DNA of 64,000 bases, from positions 11,001 through 75,000 of the forward strand of contig DGRE01000029.1 in assembly GCA_002389905.1 (NCBI GenBank), written 5' to 3'. The stretch is from Hungatella sp. UBA4396. GTDB lineage: Bacteria; Bacillota; Clostridia; Lachnospirales; Lachnospiraceae. Below are positions 49,857 to 59,330 of the stretch, piece after piece. A program made the position numbers and the translations under genes. The notes under the pieces were generated by a model. It had not been told where the DNA came from. It did not search any database and saw only the letters and a program-made list of their open reading frames with translations. Numbering within the stretch: the first letter of the stretch is position 1; the number at the start of each line of letters is the position of its first letter.

Positions 49857-50991
49857 GTGGTAGAGTTAGACCAGTATAAATATGAATTATCAACGTTTCA
49901 AAAACCATTAGTGGAAGTGAGGGATTCACTTTGACTTAGATAATAAGTTAAAGAGAATCGATGAGCTGGACAAATCCATGGAGGAGCCCGATTTCTGGGG
50001 AGATCCGGAGAAGTCTGCAAAGATCGTCCAGCTGGCCAAGAATTTAAAAGATACCGTTCAGGGCTACAAGGATTTGGAGCAGCAGTACGAGGACATCGGT
50101 GTCATGATTGAGATGGGAAATGAAGAAAATGACCCATCTCTGGTTCCTGAAGTGGAAGAGATGCTCAGTGAATTCAAGGAAAAGCTGGAGGAAATGCGCA
50201 TCAATACTCTGCTGTCAGGGGAATATGATGACCACAACGCCATATTGAGGCTGAATGCAGGAGCAGGAGGAACAGAATCCTGTGACTGGTGCAGCATCCT
50301 TTACCGCATGTTCTGCCGATGGGCAGAAAAGAAAGGTTTCTCCACAGAGGTTCTGGACTATTTAGACGGCGATGAAGCCGGTATTAAGTCCGTTACCATT
50401 CAGGTCAACGGGCCTAATGCTTATGGCTATTTAAAGTCGGAAAAAGGAGTTCACCGTCTGGTGCGGATATCCCCCTTTAATGCGGCAGGCAAACGCCAGA
50501 CCTCCTTTGTGTCCTGCGATGTAATGCCGGATATTGAAGAGGACCTTGATGTGGAGGTCAATGAAGAGGATCTGCGGATCGATACCTACCGTTCCAGCGG
50601 AGCCGGCGGACAGCACATCAACAAGACATCCTCTGCCATCCGAATCACCCATCTGCCTACAGGAATTGTGGTGCAGTGCCAGAATGAGCGTTCCCAGTTC
50701 CAGAACAAGGACAAGGCCATGCAGATGCTGAAAGCCAAGCTGTATATGCTGAAACAGCAGGAAAATGCAGAAAAGCTGTCCGGCATCCGCGGAGATGTGA
50801 CAGAAATCGGCTGGGGAAACCAGATCCGTTCCTACGTTATGCAGCCTTACACCATGGTCAAGGACCACAGAACCGGAGCGGAAACCGGCAACGTAAACAG
50901 CGTTTTAGACGGCGCTCTGGACCAGTTTATGTATGCATATCTGCGCTGGATCAACACCGGTGCAAAGATGGGAGACACGGAACTGGAATGA
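49857..50991 (+). CDS. prfB: Peptide chain release factor 2 with +1 programmed frameshift
   Basis: Frame 0 begins at GTG 49857 (ATG 49839 is also in frame) and meets TGA at 49932-49934, codon 26, exactly as in many prfB genes. A +1 shift at CTTTGAC moves reading to the long frame that ends at 50991, giving about 377 residues. The product has the tripeptide stop-codon anticodon SPF (RISPFNAAGKR) and the peptidyl-hydrolysis GGQ (SGAGGQHINKT). Low RF2 favours the shift, so the gene autoregulates. The 5' frame encodes VELDQYKYELSTFQKPLVEV, typical of RF2 N-termini. Confidence 0.95.
49917..49935 (+). promoter_or_regulatory. RF2 programmed +1 frameshift site
   Basis: A Shine-Dalgarno-like GTGAGGG (49917-49923) precedes the slippery CTT (49929-49931) and in-frame TGA C. 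Same order as the classic RF2 recoding signal; spacing is slightly longer than the E. coli one. Confidence 0.9.
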
Positions 50992-51031
50992 TGCCGTCCT
51001 GAACAATTTCGTAAAATTAATAGAAAAATAG

Positions 51032-51060
51032 TTGCATACATTGCATAAATATGATAATAT
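51032..51060 (+). promoter_or_regulatory. Probable promoter of the ACT-domain gene
   Basis: TTGCAT (51032-51037), 17-nt spacer, TAATAT (51055-51060). The -10 box overlaps the left arm of an inverted repeat (ATATCTTCCC ... GGGGAGATAT, right arm ending at 51111) that includes the ribosome site. Confidence 0.45.
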
Positions 51061-51118
51061 CTTCCCTATGTAAACAGATGTATTTCTGTTACGGACACAG
51101 AAGGGGAGATATTTTTTT

Positions 51119-51562
51119 ATGGAAGAAAAAAGTAAATATTTTGTGGTAAAGCAGAAGGCTGTACCTGAAGTATTGCTGAAGGTAGTTGAAGCGAAAAAGC
51201 TGCTGGAATCAGAGCGGGTCATCACGGTTCAGGAGGCTACTGACCGGGTCGGGATCAGCCGCAGTTCTTTTTATAAGTATAAGGATGATATCTTTCCCTT
51301 TTATGACAATGCCAAGGGAAAGACCATCACCCTGGTGATGCAGATGGATGACGAACCTGGACTTCTGTCAGACCTGCTTCACGTGGTGGCGGTATACCGG
51401 GCCAATATCCTTACCATACATCAGAGTATTCCGGTTAACGGAGTAGCAACCTTGACCCTTAGCGTAGAGGTGCTTGAAACCACCGGAAATGTTTCCAAGA
51501 TGGTGGAGGATATAGAAGAAAAGGATGGAGTTCACTACGTGAAAATTTTAGCCAGGGAATAA
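51119..51562 (+). CDS. ACT domain-containing regulatory protein (PheB/UPF0735 type)
   Basis: 147 residues. The N-terminal part carries an HTH-like segment (VITVQEATDRVGISRSSFYK). The C-terminal ACT domain begins TLVMQMDDEPGLLSDLLHVV with the usual Gly-Leu ligand loop. Members of this family lie next to aspartate-family amino acid genes and are thought to sense amino acids; homoserine dehydrogenase follows 55 nt downstream here. GGGGAG before the ATG is partly inside an inverted repeat. Confidence 0.88.
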   Translation: MEEKSKYFVVKQKAVPEVLLKVVEAKKLLESERVITVQEATDRVGISRSSFYKYKDDIFPFYDNAKGKTITLVMQMDDEPGLLSDLLHVVAVYRANILTIHQSIPVNGVATLTLSVEVLETTGNVSKMVEDIEEKDGVHYVKILARE

Positions 51563-51617
51563 GGACAGAAACATCTTGGGGAAGTGGCAGAAAAGGCTGG
51601 CAGAAAAGAGGAGAATT

Positions 51618-52841
51618 ATGATAAAAGTTGCTGTTATGGGCTACGGCACCGTTGGTTCGGGCGTGGTCGAGGTTTTGGAACAAAATAAGGAGATCATCGC
51701 TAAAAAAACAGGCCATGAGATTTTTGTAAAATATATTCTGGACTTAAGGGAATTTCCAGGCACACCCATTGAACATAAGATTGTTCATGACTTCTCTGTC
51801 ATTGAAAAAGACCCGGAGATCGCCATGGTGGTGGAAACCATGGGCGGCCTTAATCCGGCTTATCCCTTTGTAAAGGCCAGCTTAGAGGCGGGAAAACATG
51901 TGGCTACCTCCAATAAGGCCCTGGTGGCGGCTCACGGAACAGAGCTGTTAAGGATTGCGGCAGAGCATGAAGTCAACTTCTTTTTTGAAGCCAGCGTAGG
52001 CGGCGGAATTCCCGTTATCAGGCCTCTCTACACCTCCCTTGCAGGCGAGGAGATTGAAGAGATCACAGGAATTTTAAACGGAACCACCAATTATATTCTG
52101 ACAAAGATGGATAAGACAGGGGAAACCTTTGAAGCGGCTCTCCGGGAGGCCCAGGACTTAGGTTATGCGGAGCGGAATCCTGAGGCTGACGTGGAGGGAC
52201 ACGACACCTGCAGAAAAATTTCCATTCTGACTGCCATAGCTGCGGGACATGAGGTCAATTATGAGCATATTTATACAGAAGGGATTACAAAGATCACTGA
52301 TGTGGACTTTGAATATGCCCAGGCAATGGGAACCTCTGTCAAGCTCCTTGGCTCCAGCCGGATGAAGAACGGAAAGGTCCACGCATTTACAGCTCCTGTC
52401 ATGATCGGAAAGGACCATCCCCTTTATTCCGTAAGCGATGCCTATAACGGCATTCTGGTAAAGGGAAATATGCTGGGCACTTCCATGTTTTACGGAAGCG
52501 GAGCCGGAAAACTTCCCACAGCCAGCGCCGTGGCTGCGGATATGATAGAGGCCCTTAAGAATCCGGGTCATCATGTGGAGATGGGCTGGGATGACCAGAC
52601 TCTTACAGTCTCAGATATAGGCGGACTTTCCTTCCGTTATTTTGTAAGGCTGAAAGGTCTTGCAGACCAGCGCCGGAAGGAAGTGGAAGAGGTACTGGGC
52701 AAGGTGGAAGTGATTGAACTGGAGCATAAGGATGAGTTTGCAGTTCTCACAGAAATCATGACTGAGGATGAGTACAGAGAAAAAGCGAAGCGGCTGTCAG
52801 GAGTAAGACAGCGTATCCGTGCAGAACTGGAATCTGTATAA
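51618..52841 (+). CDS. hom: Homoserine dehydrogenase
   Basis: 407 residues from ATG 51618 (GAGGAG 4 nt upstream). NAD(P)-binding IKVAVMGYGTVGSGVVEVL, ATSNKALVAAHG with the Lys of the family, ASVGGGIPVIRPL and GILNGTTNYILTKM, plus the catalytic Lys region NPEADVEGHDTCRKISILTA. The C-terminal ACT domain (about 330-407) provides threonine feedback. Converts aspartate semialdehyde to homoserine; the aspartokinase gene follows. Confidence 0.95.
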   Translation: MIKVAVMGYGTVGSGVVEVLEQNKEIIAKKTGHEIFVKYILDLREFPGTPIEHKIVHDFSVIEKDPEIAMVVETMGGLNPAYPFVKASLEAGKHVATSNKALVAAHGTELLRIAAEHEVNFFFEASVGGGIPVIRPLYTSLAGEEIEEITGILNGTTNYILTKMDKTGETFEAALREAQDLGYAERNPEADVEGHDTCRKISILTAIAAGHEVNYEHIYTEGITKITDVDFEYAQAMGTSVKLLGSSRMKNGKVHAFTAPVMIGKDHPLYSVSDAYNGILVKGNMLGTSMFYGSGAGKLPTASAVAADMIEALKNPGHHVEMGWDDQTLTVSDIGGLSFRYFVRLKGLADQRRKEVEEVLGKVEVIELEHKDEFAVLTEIMTEDEYREKAKRLSGVRQRIRAELESV

Positions 52842-52883
52842 CAGATTGATAAGCATGCAGTATAGCGGAATGGAGAGACATCA

Positions 52884-54092
52884 ATGTTAGTAGTAAAAAA
52901 GTTTGGCGGAAGCTCCGTCGCAGACAAGGAAAGAATTTTCAATTCAGCAAAGCGCTGTATTGAAGACTATAAAAATGGAAATCAGGTAGTCGTGGTGCTG
53001 TCCGCCATGGGAAAGACCACCGACGGCCTGATTGCCAAGGCTCATGAGATAAATCCTAATCCCCCTAAGAGGGAGCTGGATATGCTTTTATCCACAGGGG
53101 AACAGGTCAGCGTATCCCTTATGGCTATGGCAATGAGTGTTCTGGGAGTCCCCGCTGTTTCACTGAATGCGGCTCAGGTGGCTATGCACACCACCTCTGC
53201 CTACGGGTCAGCCAAGTTAAAGAGGATCGATACAGAGCGGATCAGACATGAGCTGGAGGCCAAAAAGATTGTCATTATTACAGGTTTTCAGGGAGTTAAT
53301 AAATACGATGATCTGACCACACTGGGCCGGGGCGGCTCCGACACCACGGCGGTGGCTCTTGCGGCGGCCCTTCATGCCGATGCCTGTGAGATTTATACAG
53401 ACGTAGATGGAGTATATACAGCAGATCCCCACATCGTTCCCAACGCCAGAAAGCTTCAGGAGGTTTCTTATGAGGAAATGCTGGAGTTTGCGTCCTTGGG
53501 AGCCAAGGTGCTTCACAACCGGTCTGTGGAGATGGCAAAACGCTATGGAGTACAGTTGGTAGTCCGGTCAAGTCTGACCAGAGCAGAAGGTACGATCGTC
53601 AAGGAGGAAACAAAATTGGAAAGAATGCTGGTTAGCGGTGTGGCCGCAGATAAGAACGTAGCCCGTATTTCGGTGCTTGGTGTAAAGAATCAACCTGGAA
53701 TTGCTTTTAAGATTTTCAATCTTCTGGCAAAACACAACGTCAACGTGGATATTATCATTCAATCCATCGGGCGTGAGGAGAAAAAGGATATTTCCTTTAC
53801 TGTTGCAAAGACGGATTTAGAAGAGGCTTTAGATCTTTTGGAAAAGAATAAAGAGTCCATTACAGCTCAGGCTGTAACAAGTGAAGAGAATGTGGCAAAG
53901 CTTTCCATTATCGGAGCCGGTATGATGAGTAATCCGGGAGTGGCTGCCAAGATGTTTGAGGCTCTTTCTAATGCCAATGTCAACATTAAGATGATTGCCA
54001 CCTCAGAAATAAGAATTACGGTTTTAATCCATGAAGAGGATGTAAACCGGGCTATGAGATCTGTTCATGACGCCTTTGACTTGGCGGATTAA
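52884..54092 (+). CDS. Aspartate kinase
   Basis: 402 residues. KFGGSSVADKERI binds aspartate/ATP. ITGFQGVNKYDDLTTLGRGG and SDTTAVALAAAL follow, then YTDVDGVYTADPHIVP. Two C-terminal ACT repeats (SVLGVKNQPGIAFKIFNLL; SIIGAGMMSNPGVAAKMFEA) indicate lysine-type feedback regulation. First enzyme of the aspartate pathway, 42 nt behind hom, probably cotranscribed. Confidence 0.95.
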   Translation: MLVVKKFGGSSVADKERIFNSAKRCIEDYKNGNQVVVVLSAMGKTTDGLIAKAHEINPNPPKRELDMLLSTGEQVSVSLMAMAMSVLGVPAVSLNAAQVAMHTTSAYGSAKLKRIDTERIRHELEAKKIVIITGFQGVNKYDDLTTLGRGGSDTTAVALAAALHADACEIYTDVDGVYTADPHIVPNARKLQEVSYEEMLEFASLGAKVLHNRSVEMAKRYGVQLVVRSSLTRAEGTIVKEETKLERMLVSGVAADKNVARISVLGVKNQPGIAFKIFNLLAKHNVNVDIIIQSIGREEKKDISFTVAKTDLEEALDLLEKNKESITAQAVTSEENVAKLSIIGAGMMSNPGVAAKMFEALSNANVNIKMIATSEIRITVLIHEEDVNRAMRSVHDAFDLAD

Positions 54093-54097
54093 AAGAG

Positions 54098-54430
54098 ATG
54101 AAGGGGCTGAACTGGTTAAAACGGCTGCTGGGAATCGGTTTTTCCTGCCCGTTCCTCCTGCTGACCGGACTTTACTGTCCGGGCTGCGGAGGAACCAGGG
54201 CTGTCCGGTCACTGCTTCGGGGGGACCTGCGAATGAGTTTTCAATATCATCCGCTGGTCCTTTATGCTATCCTGGTTTTTGGATTGATGCTGGTCTGGCA
54301 TCCCCGTGACCGGAAAAAGTGGGAAAGGTTTTTTATTTTGCTGGGAGCCGCCATTGTGGTGGTCAACTGGATTTTTAAAAATTATATGCTGGTTTATTTA
54401 GGGGTGGATCTGCTTCCTGTCATGAAATAA
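54098..54430 (+). CDS. DUF2752 membrane protein
   Basis: 110 residues, three hydrophobic segments, and the family signature GLYCPGCGGTRAVRSLLRGD near residues 25-43. It starts 5 nt after the aspartokinase stop. The function of DUF2752 proteins is not established. Often paired with a small DUF4190-type membrane protein, and such a gene faces it here. Confidence 0.85.
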   Translation: MKGLNWLKRLLGIGFSCPFLLLTGLYCPGCGGTRAVRSLLRGDLRMSFQYHPLVLYAILVFGLMLVWHPRDRKKWERFFILLGAAIVVVNWIFKNYMLVYLGVDLLPVMK

Positions 54431-54432
54431 GA

Positions 54433-54807
54433 CTATTCCTGAGGCAGGGAAAGAGCTTCAAGGGTTTCCCTGAAATGCCGCCCCAGGGCAGTGTCACTTT
54501 CCATAATATCGTACATGAAGATGATAAAAAAGGTCATGAGGAGGCCGCATACCGTAGAAATGACGGACAGAATCAGGCCCAGCTGGGCCTGCTGGGTAAA
54601 GGGCTTGCCCTGCTTGGAATAGATGGCGCATGCGGTTCCGGCAATTCCTAAAAATAATCCGGCAGGCAGCTCCCAGATGCTGAATAAGGGGATACAGCTG
54701 CTCACCAGACCGAAGCCGCCCAGGATTACGGACCAGGATGCGGCGGCAGCTGCAGAACTGGGCGGAGTTGTATGATTATTTGGATCGGTGCTTTTATTTT
54801 TGTTCAT
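54433..54807 (-). CDS. DUF4190-like small membrane protein
   Basis: 124 residues from ATG 54807 (GAGG 8 nt upstream); an in-frame ATG at 54855 is possible. A Thr/Pro/Ser/Ala-rich start is followed by ASWSVILGGFGLVSSCIPLF, AGLFLGIAGTACAIYSKQGK and a third helix (LGLILSVISTVCGLLMTFFI). This is the DUF4190 pattern of two Gly-rich helices plus one. Convergent with the DUF2752 gene, with only 2 nt between stops. Confidence 0.75.
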   Translation of the reverse strand: MNKNKSTDPNNHTTPPSSAAAAASWSVILGGFGLVSSCIPLFSIWELPAGLFLGIAGTACAIYSKQGKPFTQQAQLGLILSVISTVCGLLMTFFIIFMYDIMESDTALGRHFRETLEALSLPQE

Positions 54808-54985
54808 GTGGTAAACCTCGTGTGTTTTTGATTCGTTTTCTATGGGAAATGGCATTTTCCCCCAGTTTGTTGGTTTCGTGAAGAGTGTAACACAACTCCC
54901 TCCTTCTGTCCAGACGGGTATTGCATAAGAGGAAGGGATGAATTATAATATCTCATGTATAAACTATGAAAACAAGGGGATCAAC

Positions 54986-57127
54986 ATGGATATTATAAAG
55001 GCATTACAAGAAGAGCTTTCCATTGGACGAGGTCAGGTGGAGGCTGCGGTGAAGCTCATTGACGAAGGGAACACCATTCCCTTTATTGCAAGATACAGGA
55101 AGGAAGCGACAGGTTCTTTAAATGATGAGGTACTCCGGAGTCTGGACGAACGGCTTCGCTATCTCCGCAATTTAGAGGAGCGCAAGGGCCAGGTCCTTTC
55201 TTCCATCAGGGAACAGGAAAAGCTGACACCGGAGCTGGAAAAACAGATTTTAGAGGCCAGGACTTTGGTGGCGGTGGAGGATTTATACCGTCCCTATAAA
55301 CCGAAAAGAAGGACCAGGGCCACCATTGCGAAGGAAAAGGGCCTGGAGCCTCTTGCAGATCTTATTATGCTTCAGATGGCAAAGGCACCAGTTATAGAGG
55401 CAGCCGCAGCCTATATTTCAGAAGAAAAAGGCGTTTCTTCTGCAGAGGAAGCAGTGGAGGGTGCAAAGGATATTCTGGCAGAACGGATTTCCGATAATGC
55501 AGAGTACCGTACCTACATCCGCAACGCCGTCATGAGCCAGGGAATTCTACAGTCCTCTGCCAAGGATGAAGGGGCAGAGTCTGTATATGAGATGTATTAT
55601 AACTATGAAGAAGTCATCAAAAAGACAGCAGGCCACAGAATTCTGGCTTTAAACCGGGGAGAAAAGGAAAAGCTGCTCACCGTGAAGATTCTGGCTCCAG
55701 TGGAACAGATTCTGCGTTTTCTGGAAAAGCAGGTCATTGTAAAGGACAACCCATATACCGCTCCTGTTTTAAAGGAAGTGGTGGAGGACAGCTACAACCG
55801 TCTCATCTATCCTGCCATTGAGCGGGAGGTGCGGAGCGAACTGACGGAAAAGGCTGAGGATGGGGCAATCAAGCTGTTTGGAAAAAATCTGGAACAGCTT
55901 CTCATGCAGCCTCCCATTGTGGGACGTGTTGTCCTGGGCTGGGACCCGGCATTTCGAACCGGCTGTAAGCTGGCGGTAGTGGATGAAACCGGAAAGGTTC
56001 TGGACACAGTGGTCATTTATCCCACGGCTCCTCAGAATAAGGTGGAGGAAGCAAAGGCCGTTGTCAAAAAAATGATTAAAAAATATGGCATTTCCCTTAT
56101 TTCCGTGGGAAATGGAACGGCCTCCAGAGAATCGGAAGCAGTGATTGTGGAACTGCTGAAGGAAATTCCGGAGCAGATTCAGTATATTATTGTCAACGAG
56201 GCAGGGGCCTCGGTTTACTCTGCCAGCAAGCTGGCAACAGAAGAATTCCCCAACTTTGACGTGGGACAGAGAAGTGCGGCTTCTATCGCAAGACGGCTTC
56301 AGGACCCTCTTGCAGAGCTGGTTAAGATCGATCCCAAGTCCATTGGCGTAGGGCAGTACCAGCACGATATGAATCAGAAGCATTTAAGCGAAGCCCTTCA
56401 GGGTGTGGTGGAGGACTGTGTCAACAAGGTGGGCGTGGATTTGAACACGGCTTCTGCTTCTCTTTTGGAATACATTTCCGGCATTTCCAAAGCCATTGCC
56501 AAAAACATCGTGGTATACCGGGAAGAAAACGGTGCTTTTACCGGCAGAAGCCAGCTTTTAAAGGTACCCAAACTTGGCCCCAAGGCATATGAGCAGTGCG
56601 CCGGGTTTATGAGAATCCAGGGCGGGAAGAATCCTTTAGACGGCACCAGTGTCCATCCGGAATCCTATGATGCTGCAAAGAAGCTTTTAGGAAAGCTGGG
56701 CTATGATTTAAAGGAGCTGTCTGAGGGCGGCTTAAGCGGAATCGGCAAAAAGATCATTGACTATAAGGCTCTGGCCGCTGAACTGGAAACCGGTGAGATC
56801 ACCTTAAGGGACATTGTAAAGGAACTGGAAAAGCCTGCCAGAGACCCCAGAGACCAGATGCCAGCCCCTATTCTCCGGACCGATGTCATGGAAATGAAGG
56901 ATTTAAAGCCGGGCATGGTCTTAAAGGGAACGGTGAGAAATGTCATTGACTTCGGCGCATTTGTGGATATCGGAGTCCATCAGGACGGACTGGTTCACAT
57001 TTCCCAGATGTCGGATAAGTTCATCAAGCATCCTTTGGAGGCCGTGAGCGTGGGAGATATTGTGGAAGTGAAAGTCATAAGCGTGGACGTGCCAAAGAAG
57101 AGGATCGCCCTGACCATGAAGCTGTAA
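54986..57127 (+). CDS. tex: Tex family RNA-binding protein
   Basis: 713 residues from ATG 54986 (AAGGGGATC upstream; the in-frame ATG at 54938 has none). N-terminal Tex helical domain (LSIGRGQVEAAVKLIDEGNT, IPFIARYRKE). The YqgF-like RNase H fold has LGWDPAFRTGCKLAVVDETG. HhH motifs follow (LPLEYISGISKAIAKNIV-type region near 500-560). The C-terminal S1 domain is GTVRNVIDFGAFVDIGVHQD. Tex proteins bind RNA/transcription complexes. The reading frame is intact at usual family length. Confidence 0.95.
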   Translation: MDIIKALQEELSIGRGQVEAAVKLIDEGNTIPFIARYRKEATGSLNDEVLRSLDERLRYLRNLEERKGQVLSSIREQEKLTPELEKQILEARTLVAVEDLYRPYKPKRRTRATIAKEKGLEPLADLIMLQMAKAPVIEAAAAYISEEKGVSSAEEAVEGAKDILAERISDNAEYRTYIRNAVMSQGILQSSAKDEGAESVYEMYYNYEEVIKKTAGHRILALNRGEKEKLLTVKILAPVEQILRFLEKQVIVKDNPYTAPVLKEVVEDSYNRLIYPAIEREVRSELTEKAEDGAIKLFGKNLEQLLMQPPIVGRVVLGWDPAFRTGCKLAVVDETGKVLDTVVIYPTAPQNKVEEAKAVVKKMIKKYGISLISVGNGTASRESEAVIVELLKEIPEQIQYIIVNEAGASVYSASKLATEEFPNFDVGQRSAASIARRLQDPLAELVKIDPKSIGVGQYQHDMNQKHLSEALQGVVEDCVNKVGVDLNTASASLLEYISGISKAIAKNIVVYREENGAFTGRSQLLKVPKLGPKAYEQCAGFMRIQGGKNPLDGTSVHPESYDAAKKLLGKLGYDLKELSEGGLSGIGKKIIDYKALAAELETGEITLRDIVKELEKPARDPRDQMPAPILRTDVMEMKDLKPGMVLKGTVRNVIDFGAFVDIGVHQDGLVHISQMSDKFIKHPLEAVSVGDIVEVKVISVDVPKKRIALTMKL

Positions 57128-57179
57128 AAGAACAGTGCCAAAGGCCGCTGCGCTGAATTTGCGCAGGAAGGAGGACAAT

Positions 57180-57686
57180 GTGGAAGAAAAATTCCCGATT
57201 GTAATAGAAATAAAATTGACAGCAAAGGATTTATGGAAGTTTTCCCTGTATCATGCCTACTGGGGGAGCCGGGGGATATTTCCAGCTGTATTCAGCCTTG
57301 CCGCTATTTACCTGCTGATAACCGCCTGGAGCACCAGCACGGCAGCTTACCGGATCATGTTCCTGGTCAGTGCCCTGATATTTACGGTCTGGCAGCCCTT
57401 TCTTCTCTATTTGAAGTCTGCCAAGCAGGCTAAAAATCCGAGAATTCAAAACGGAATGACTCTTTCCTTTGACGATGAGAGAATTTTAGTTTCCCAGGGA
57501 GAAGAAAACCTGTCCCTGGAATGGGAAAATATCAGACAGGGAGAGCGGATAGGAGATATGATCATCCTCTACATGGACCGGATCAGGGCTTATCTTCTTC
57601 CTGACAGCTGTATGGCGGAAAAAAAGGAAGAAATCACTGGGCTCATAAAAGAAAAACTGCCTCCCAAGAGGCGAAAGAGGATATGA
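57180..57686 (+). CDS. YcxB-like membrane protein
   Basis: 168 residues from GTG 57180 with AGGAGG 5 nt upstream. Two transmembrane helices in the first half (FPAVFSLAAIYLLITAWS; IMFLVSALIFTVWQPFLLYL) and a C-terminal beta-rich domain (ILVSQGEENLSLEWENIRQG ... IILYMDRIRAYLLPDSCM). That domain matches the YcxB-like C-terminal family. Function unknown. Its stop overlaps the tsaE start (ATGA). Confidence 0.8.
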   Translation: MEEKFPIVIEIKLTAKDLWKFSLYHAYWGSRGIFPAVFSLAAIYLLITAWSTSTAAYRIMFLVSALIFTVWQPFLLYLKSAKQAKNPRIQNGMTLSFDDERILVSQGEENLSLEWENIRQGERIGDMIILYMDRIRAYLLPDSCMAEKKEEITGLIKEKLPPKRRKRI

Positions 57687-58114
57687 TGATGGTAATAGAA
57701 AGCCAGAGTCCAAAGGAGACCTTTGAACTTGGAAAAAAGCTGGGAGAGGAAGCGAAGCCCTCTTCCGTATACTGTTTAAACGGAGATTTAGGGGTGGGAA
57801 AGACCGTATTCACCCAGGGCTTTGCATCGGGCCTTGGAATTGAGGGCCCGGTGAACAGCCCCACCTTTACCATCGTCCAGCAGTATGACGACGGGCGCCT
57901 GCCCTTTTATCACTTTGATGTTTACCGGATCGGAGACATCAGCGAGATGGATGAGATCGGTTATGAGGACTGCTTTTACGGAGAAGGAGTGAGCCTGATT
58001 GAATGGTCCGGCCTGATTGAAGAGCTCCTTCCGGAAGAAGTCATAACCGTGACCATTGAAAAGGACCTGGAAAAAGGGTTTGATTACAGAAAAATAACCG
58101 TGGAGGGATTATAA
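57683..58114 (+). CDS. tsaE: tRNA threonylcarbamoyladenosine biosynthesis ATPase TsaE
   Basis: 143 residues. P-loop GDLGVGKTVFTQGFASGLG, then SPTFTIVQQYDDGRLPFYHF and DVYRI, followed by the Glu of LIEWSGLIEELLPE. TsaE is the ATPase that cycles the TsaBD complex in t6A tRNA synthesis. tsaB follows with no gap. Confidence 0.95.
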   Translation: MMMVIESQSPKETFELGKKLGEEAKPSSVYCLNGDLGVGKTVFTQGFASGLGIEGPVNSPTFTIVQQYDDGRLPFYHFDVYRIGDISEMDEIGYEDCFYGEGVSLIEWSGLIEELLPEEVITVTIEKDLEKGFDYRKITVEGL

Positions 58115-58834
58115 ATGAAGATACTTGGAATTGAAAGCTCATCCCTGGTAGCCTCTGTTGCCATTGTGGCGGATCAGGTGCTGACTGCGGAATACACGGT
58201 GAATTTTAAGAAGACCCACTCCCAGACCCTTCTTCCCATGCTGGATGAGATTGTGAAAATGACGGAAGCAGATTTGGAAACCATTGATGCAATCGCCGTT
58301 TCCGGCGGCCCCGGTTCCTTTACCGGACTGCGGATCGGCTCTGCCACGGGAAAGGGCCTGGGGCTGGCTCTGGACAAGCCTATGATTTCCGTTCCCACCG
58401 TAGATGCCATGGCTTACAATTTATACGGCAGCGCCTATCTGGTCTGCCCTATTATGGATGCCAGAAGAAATCAGGTATATACCGGAATCTATGACAACCG
58501 CACCGGATTTTCCGTGGTAAAGGAACAGTGCGCCATGGATATCATGGATTTAATAGAAGAATTAAATGAAACCGGACAAAAGATCATCTTCTTGGGAGAC
58601 GGGGTTCCCGTATATCAAAGCCGGATTGAGGAAAATATGAAAACTCCCTTTGTCTTTGCCCCAGCCCACTTAAACCGGCAGCGGGCAGCAGCAGTGGCGG
58701 CCTTGGGCTCCTTGTATTATGAAGAAGGAAAGACAATCCCTGCGGCCGATCATGGTCCTGATTACTTAAGAAAGCCTCAGGCTGAACGGGAGCGGGAGGA
58801 AAACGCTTTAAAGGGAGAATCTCATGGTTCATGA
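58115..58834 (+). CDS. tsaB: t6A biosynthesis protein TsaB
   Basis: 239 residues. ASKHA-fold signature MKILGIESSSLVASVAIVAD, AVSGGPGSFTGLRIGSATGK and PIMDARRNQVYTGIYD. Forms a heterodimer with TsaD, encoded about 2 kb downstream. Overlaps rimI by 11 nt. Confidence 0.95.
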   Translation: MKILGIESSSLVASVAIVADQVLTAEYTVNFKKTHSQTLLPMLDEIVKMTEADLETIDAIAVSGGPGSFTGLRIGSATGKGLGLALDKPMISVPTVDAMAYNLYGSAYLVCPIMDARRNQVYTGIYDNRTGFSVVKEQCAMDIMDLIEELNETGQKIIFLGDGVPVYQSRIEENMKTPFVFAPAHLNRQRAAAVAALGSLYYEEGKTIPAADHGPDYLRKPQAEREREENALKGESHGS

Positions 58835-59258
58835 AATGAGGCCGGAAGACGTTTTGAAAGTCAGTGAAACCGAGCAGGCCTGCTTTTCCGATCCCTGGTC
58901 CCTGGAAACCATAAAAGAAGGAATAGAAAATCCCTTTGACACCTGGCTGGTTCTGGAGGAAGACGGAGCGGTGAAGGGGTACTGCGTTTTCCGCATTATC
59001 GCCGGAGAAGCAGAGCTGTTCCGCATCGCCATTCTGCCTGAATACAGGGGTGGGGGGCTGGCAAAGAAACTTATGGAGAGGCTGGCAGAATATTCCAAAG
59101 AAAAAGCGGTTATATCCATATTTTTAGAGGTCCGGGAAAGCAATAAAACCGCCATAAACCTTTATAAATCCTATGGTTTTGAGCAGGAAGGCATCCGAAA
59201 AAATTACTACCAAAATCCCAGTGAAAATGCTGTTATCATGAGAAATAACCTGATATGA
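58824..59258 (+). CDS. rimI: Ribosomal-protein-alanine N-acetyltransferase RimI
   Basis: 144-residue GNAT. The acetyl-CoA loop is IAILPEYRGGGLAKKLMERL, preceded by GYCVFRIIAGEAELFRI. FLEVRESNKTAINLYKSYGF and the Tyr in KNYYQNPSENAVIM complete the fold. Acetylates the N-terminus of S18; the tsaB-rimI arrangement is classic. The ATG has GGGAGA upstream. Confidence 0.93.
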   Translation: MVHEMRPEDVLKVSETEQACFSDPWSLETIKEGIENPFDTWLVLEEDGAVKGYCVFRIIAGEAELFRIAILPEYRGGGLAKKLMERLAEYSKEKAVISIFLEVRESNKTAINLYKSYGFEQEGIRKNYYQNPSENAVIMRNNLI

Positions 59259-59303
59259 AACATTTACCACTAAAAATAAGGGAGAACACCGTTTATAATG
59301 TAG

Positions 59304-59330
59304 GGGTATCCAGTATGGATGCCCTTTTTT
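59304..59330 (+). terminator. Terminator after rimI
   Basis: GGGTATCC (59304-59311) pairs with GGATGCCC (59317-59324; one G-T), followed by TTTTTT. Confidence 0.75.

Noticed and set aside
51563..51617. Threonine/lysine riboswitch or T-box before hom or aspartokinase
   Set aside because: The gaps are only 42-55 nt and show no specifier or lysine-riboswitch structure.
55769..56383. 204-codon minus-strand frame inside tex
   Set aside because: Shadow of the conserved Tex frame; no family resemblance and no start signal.
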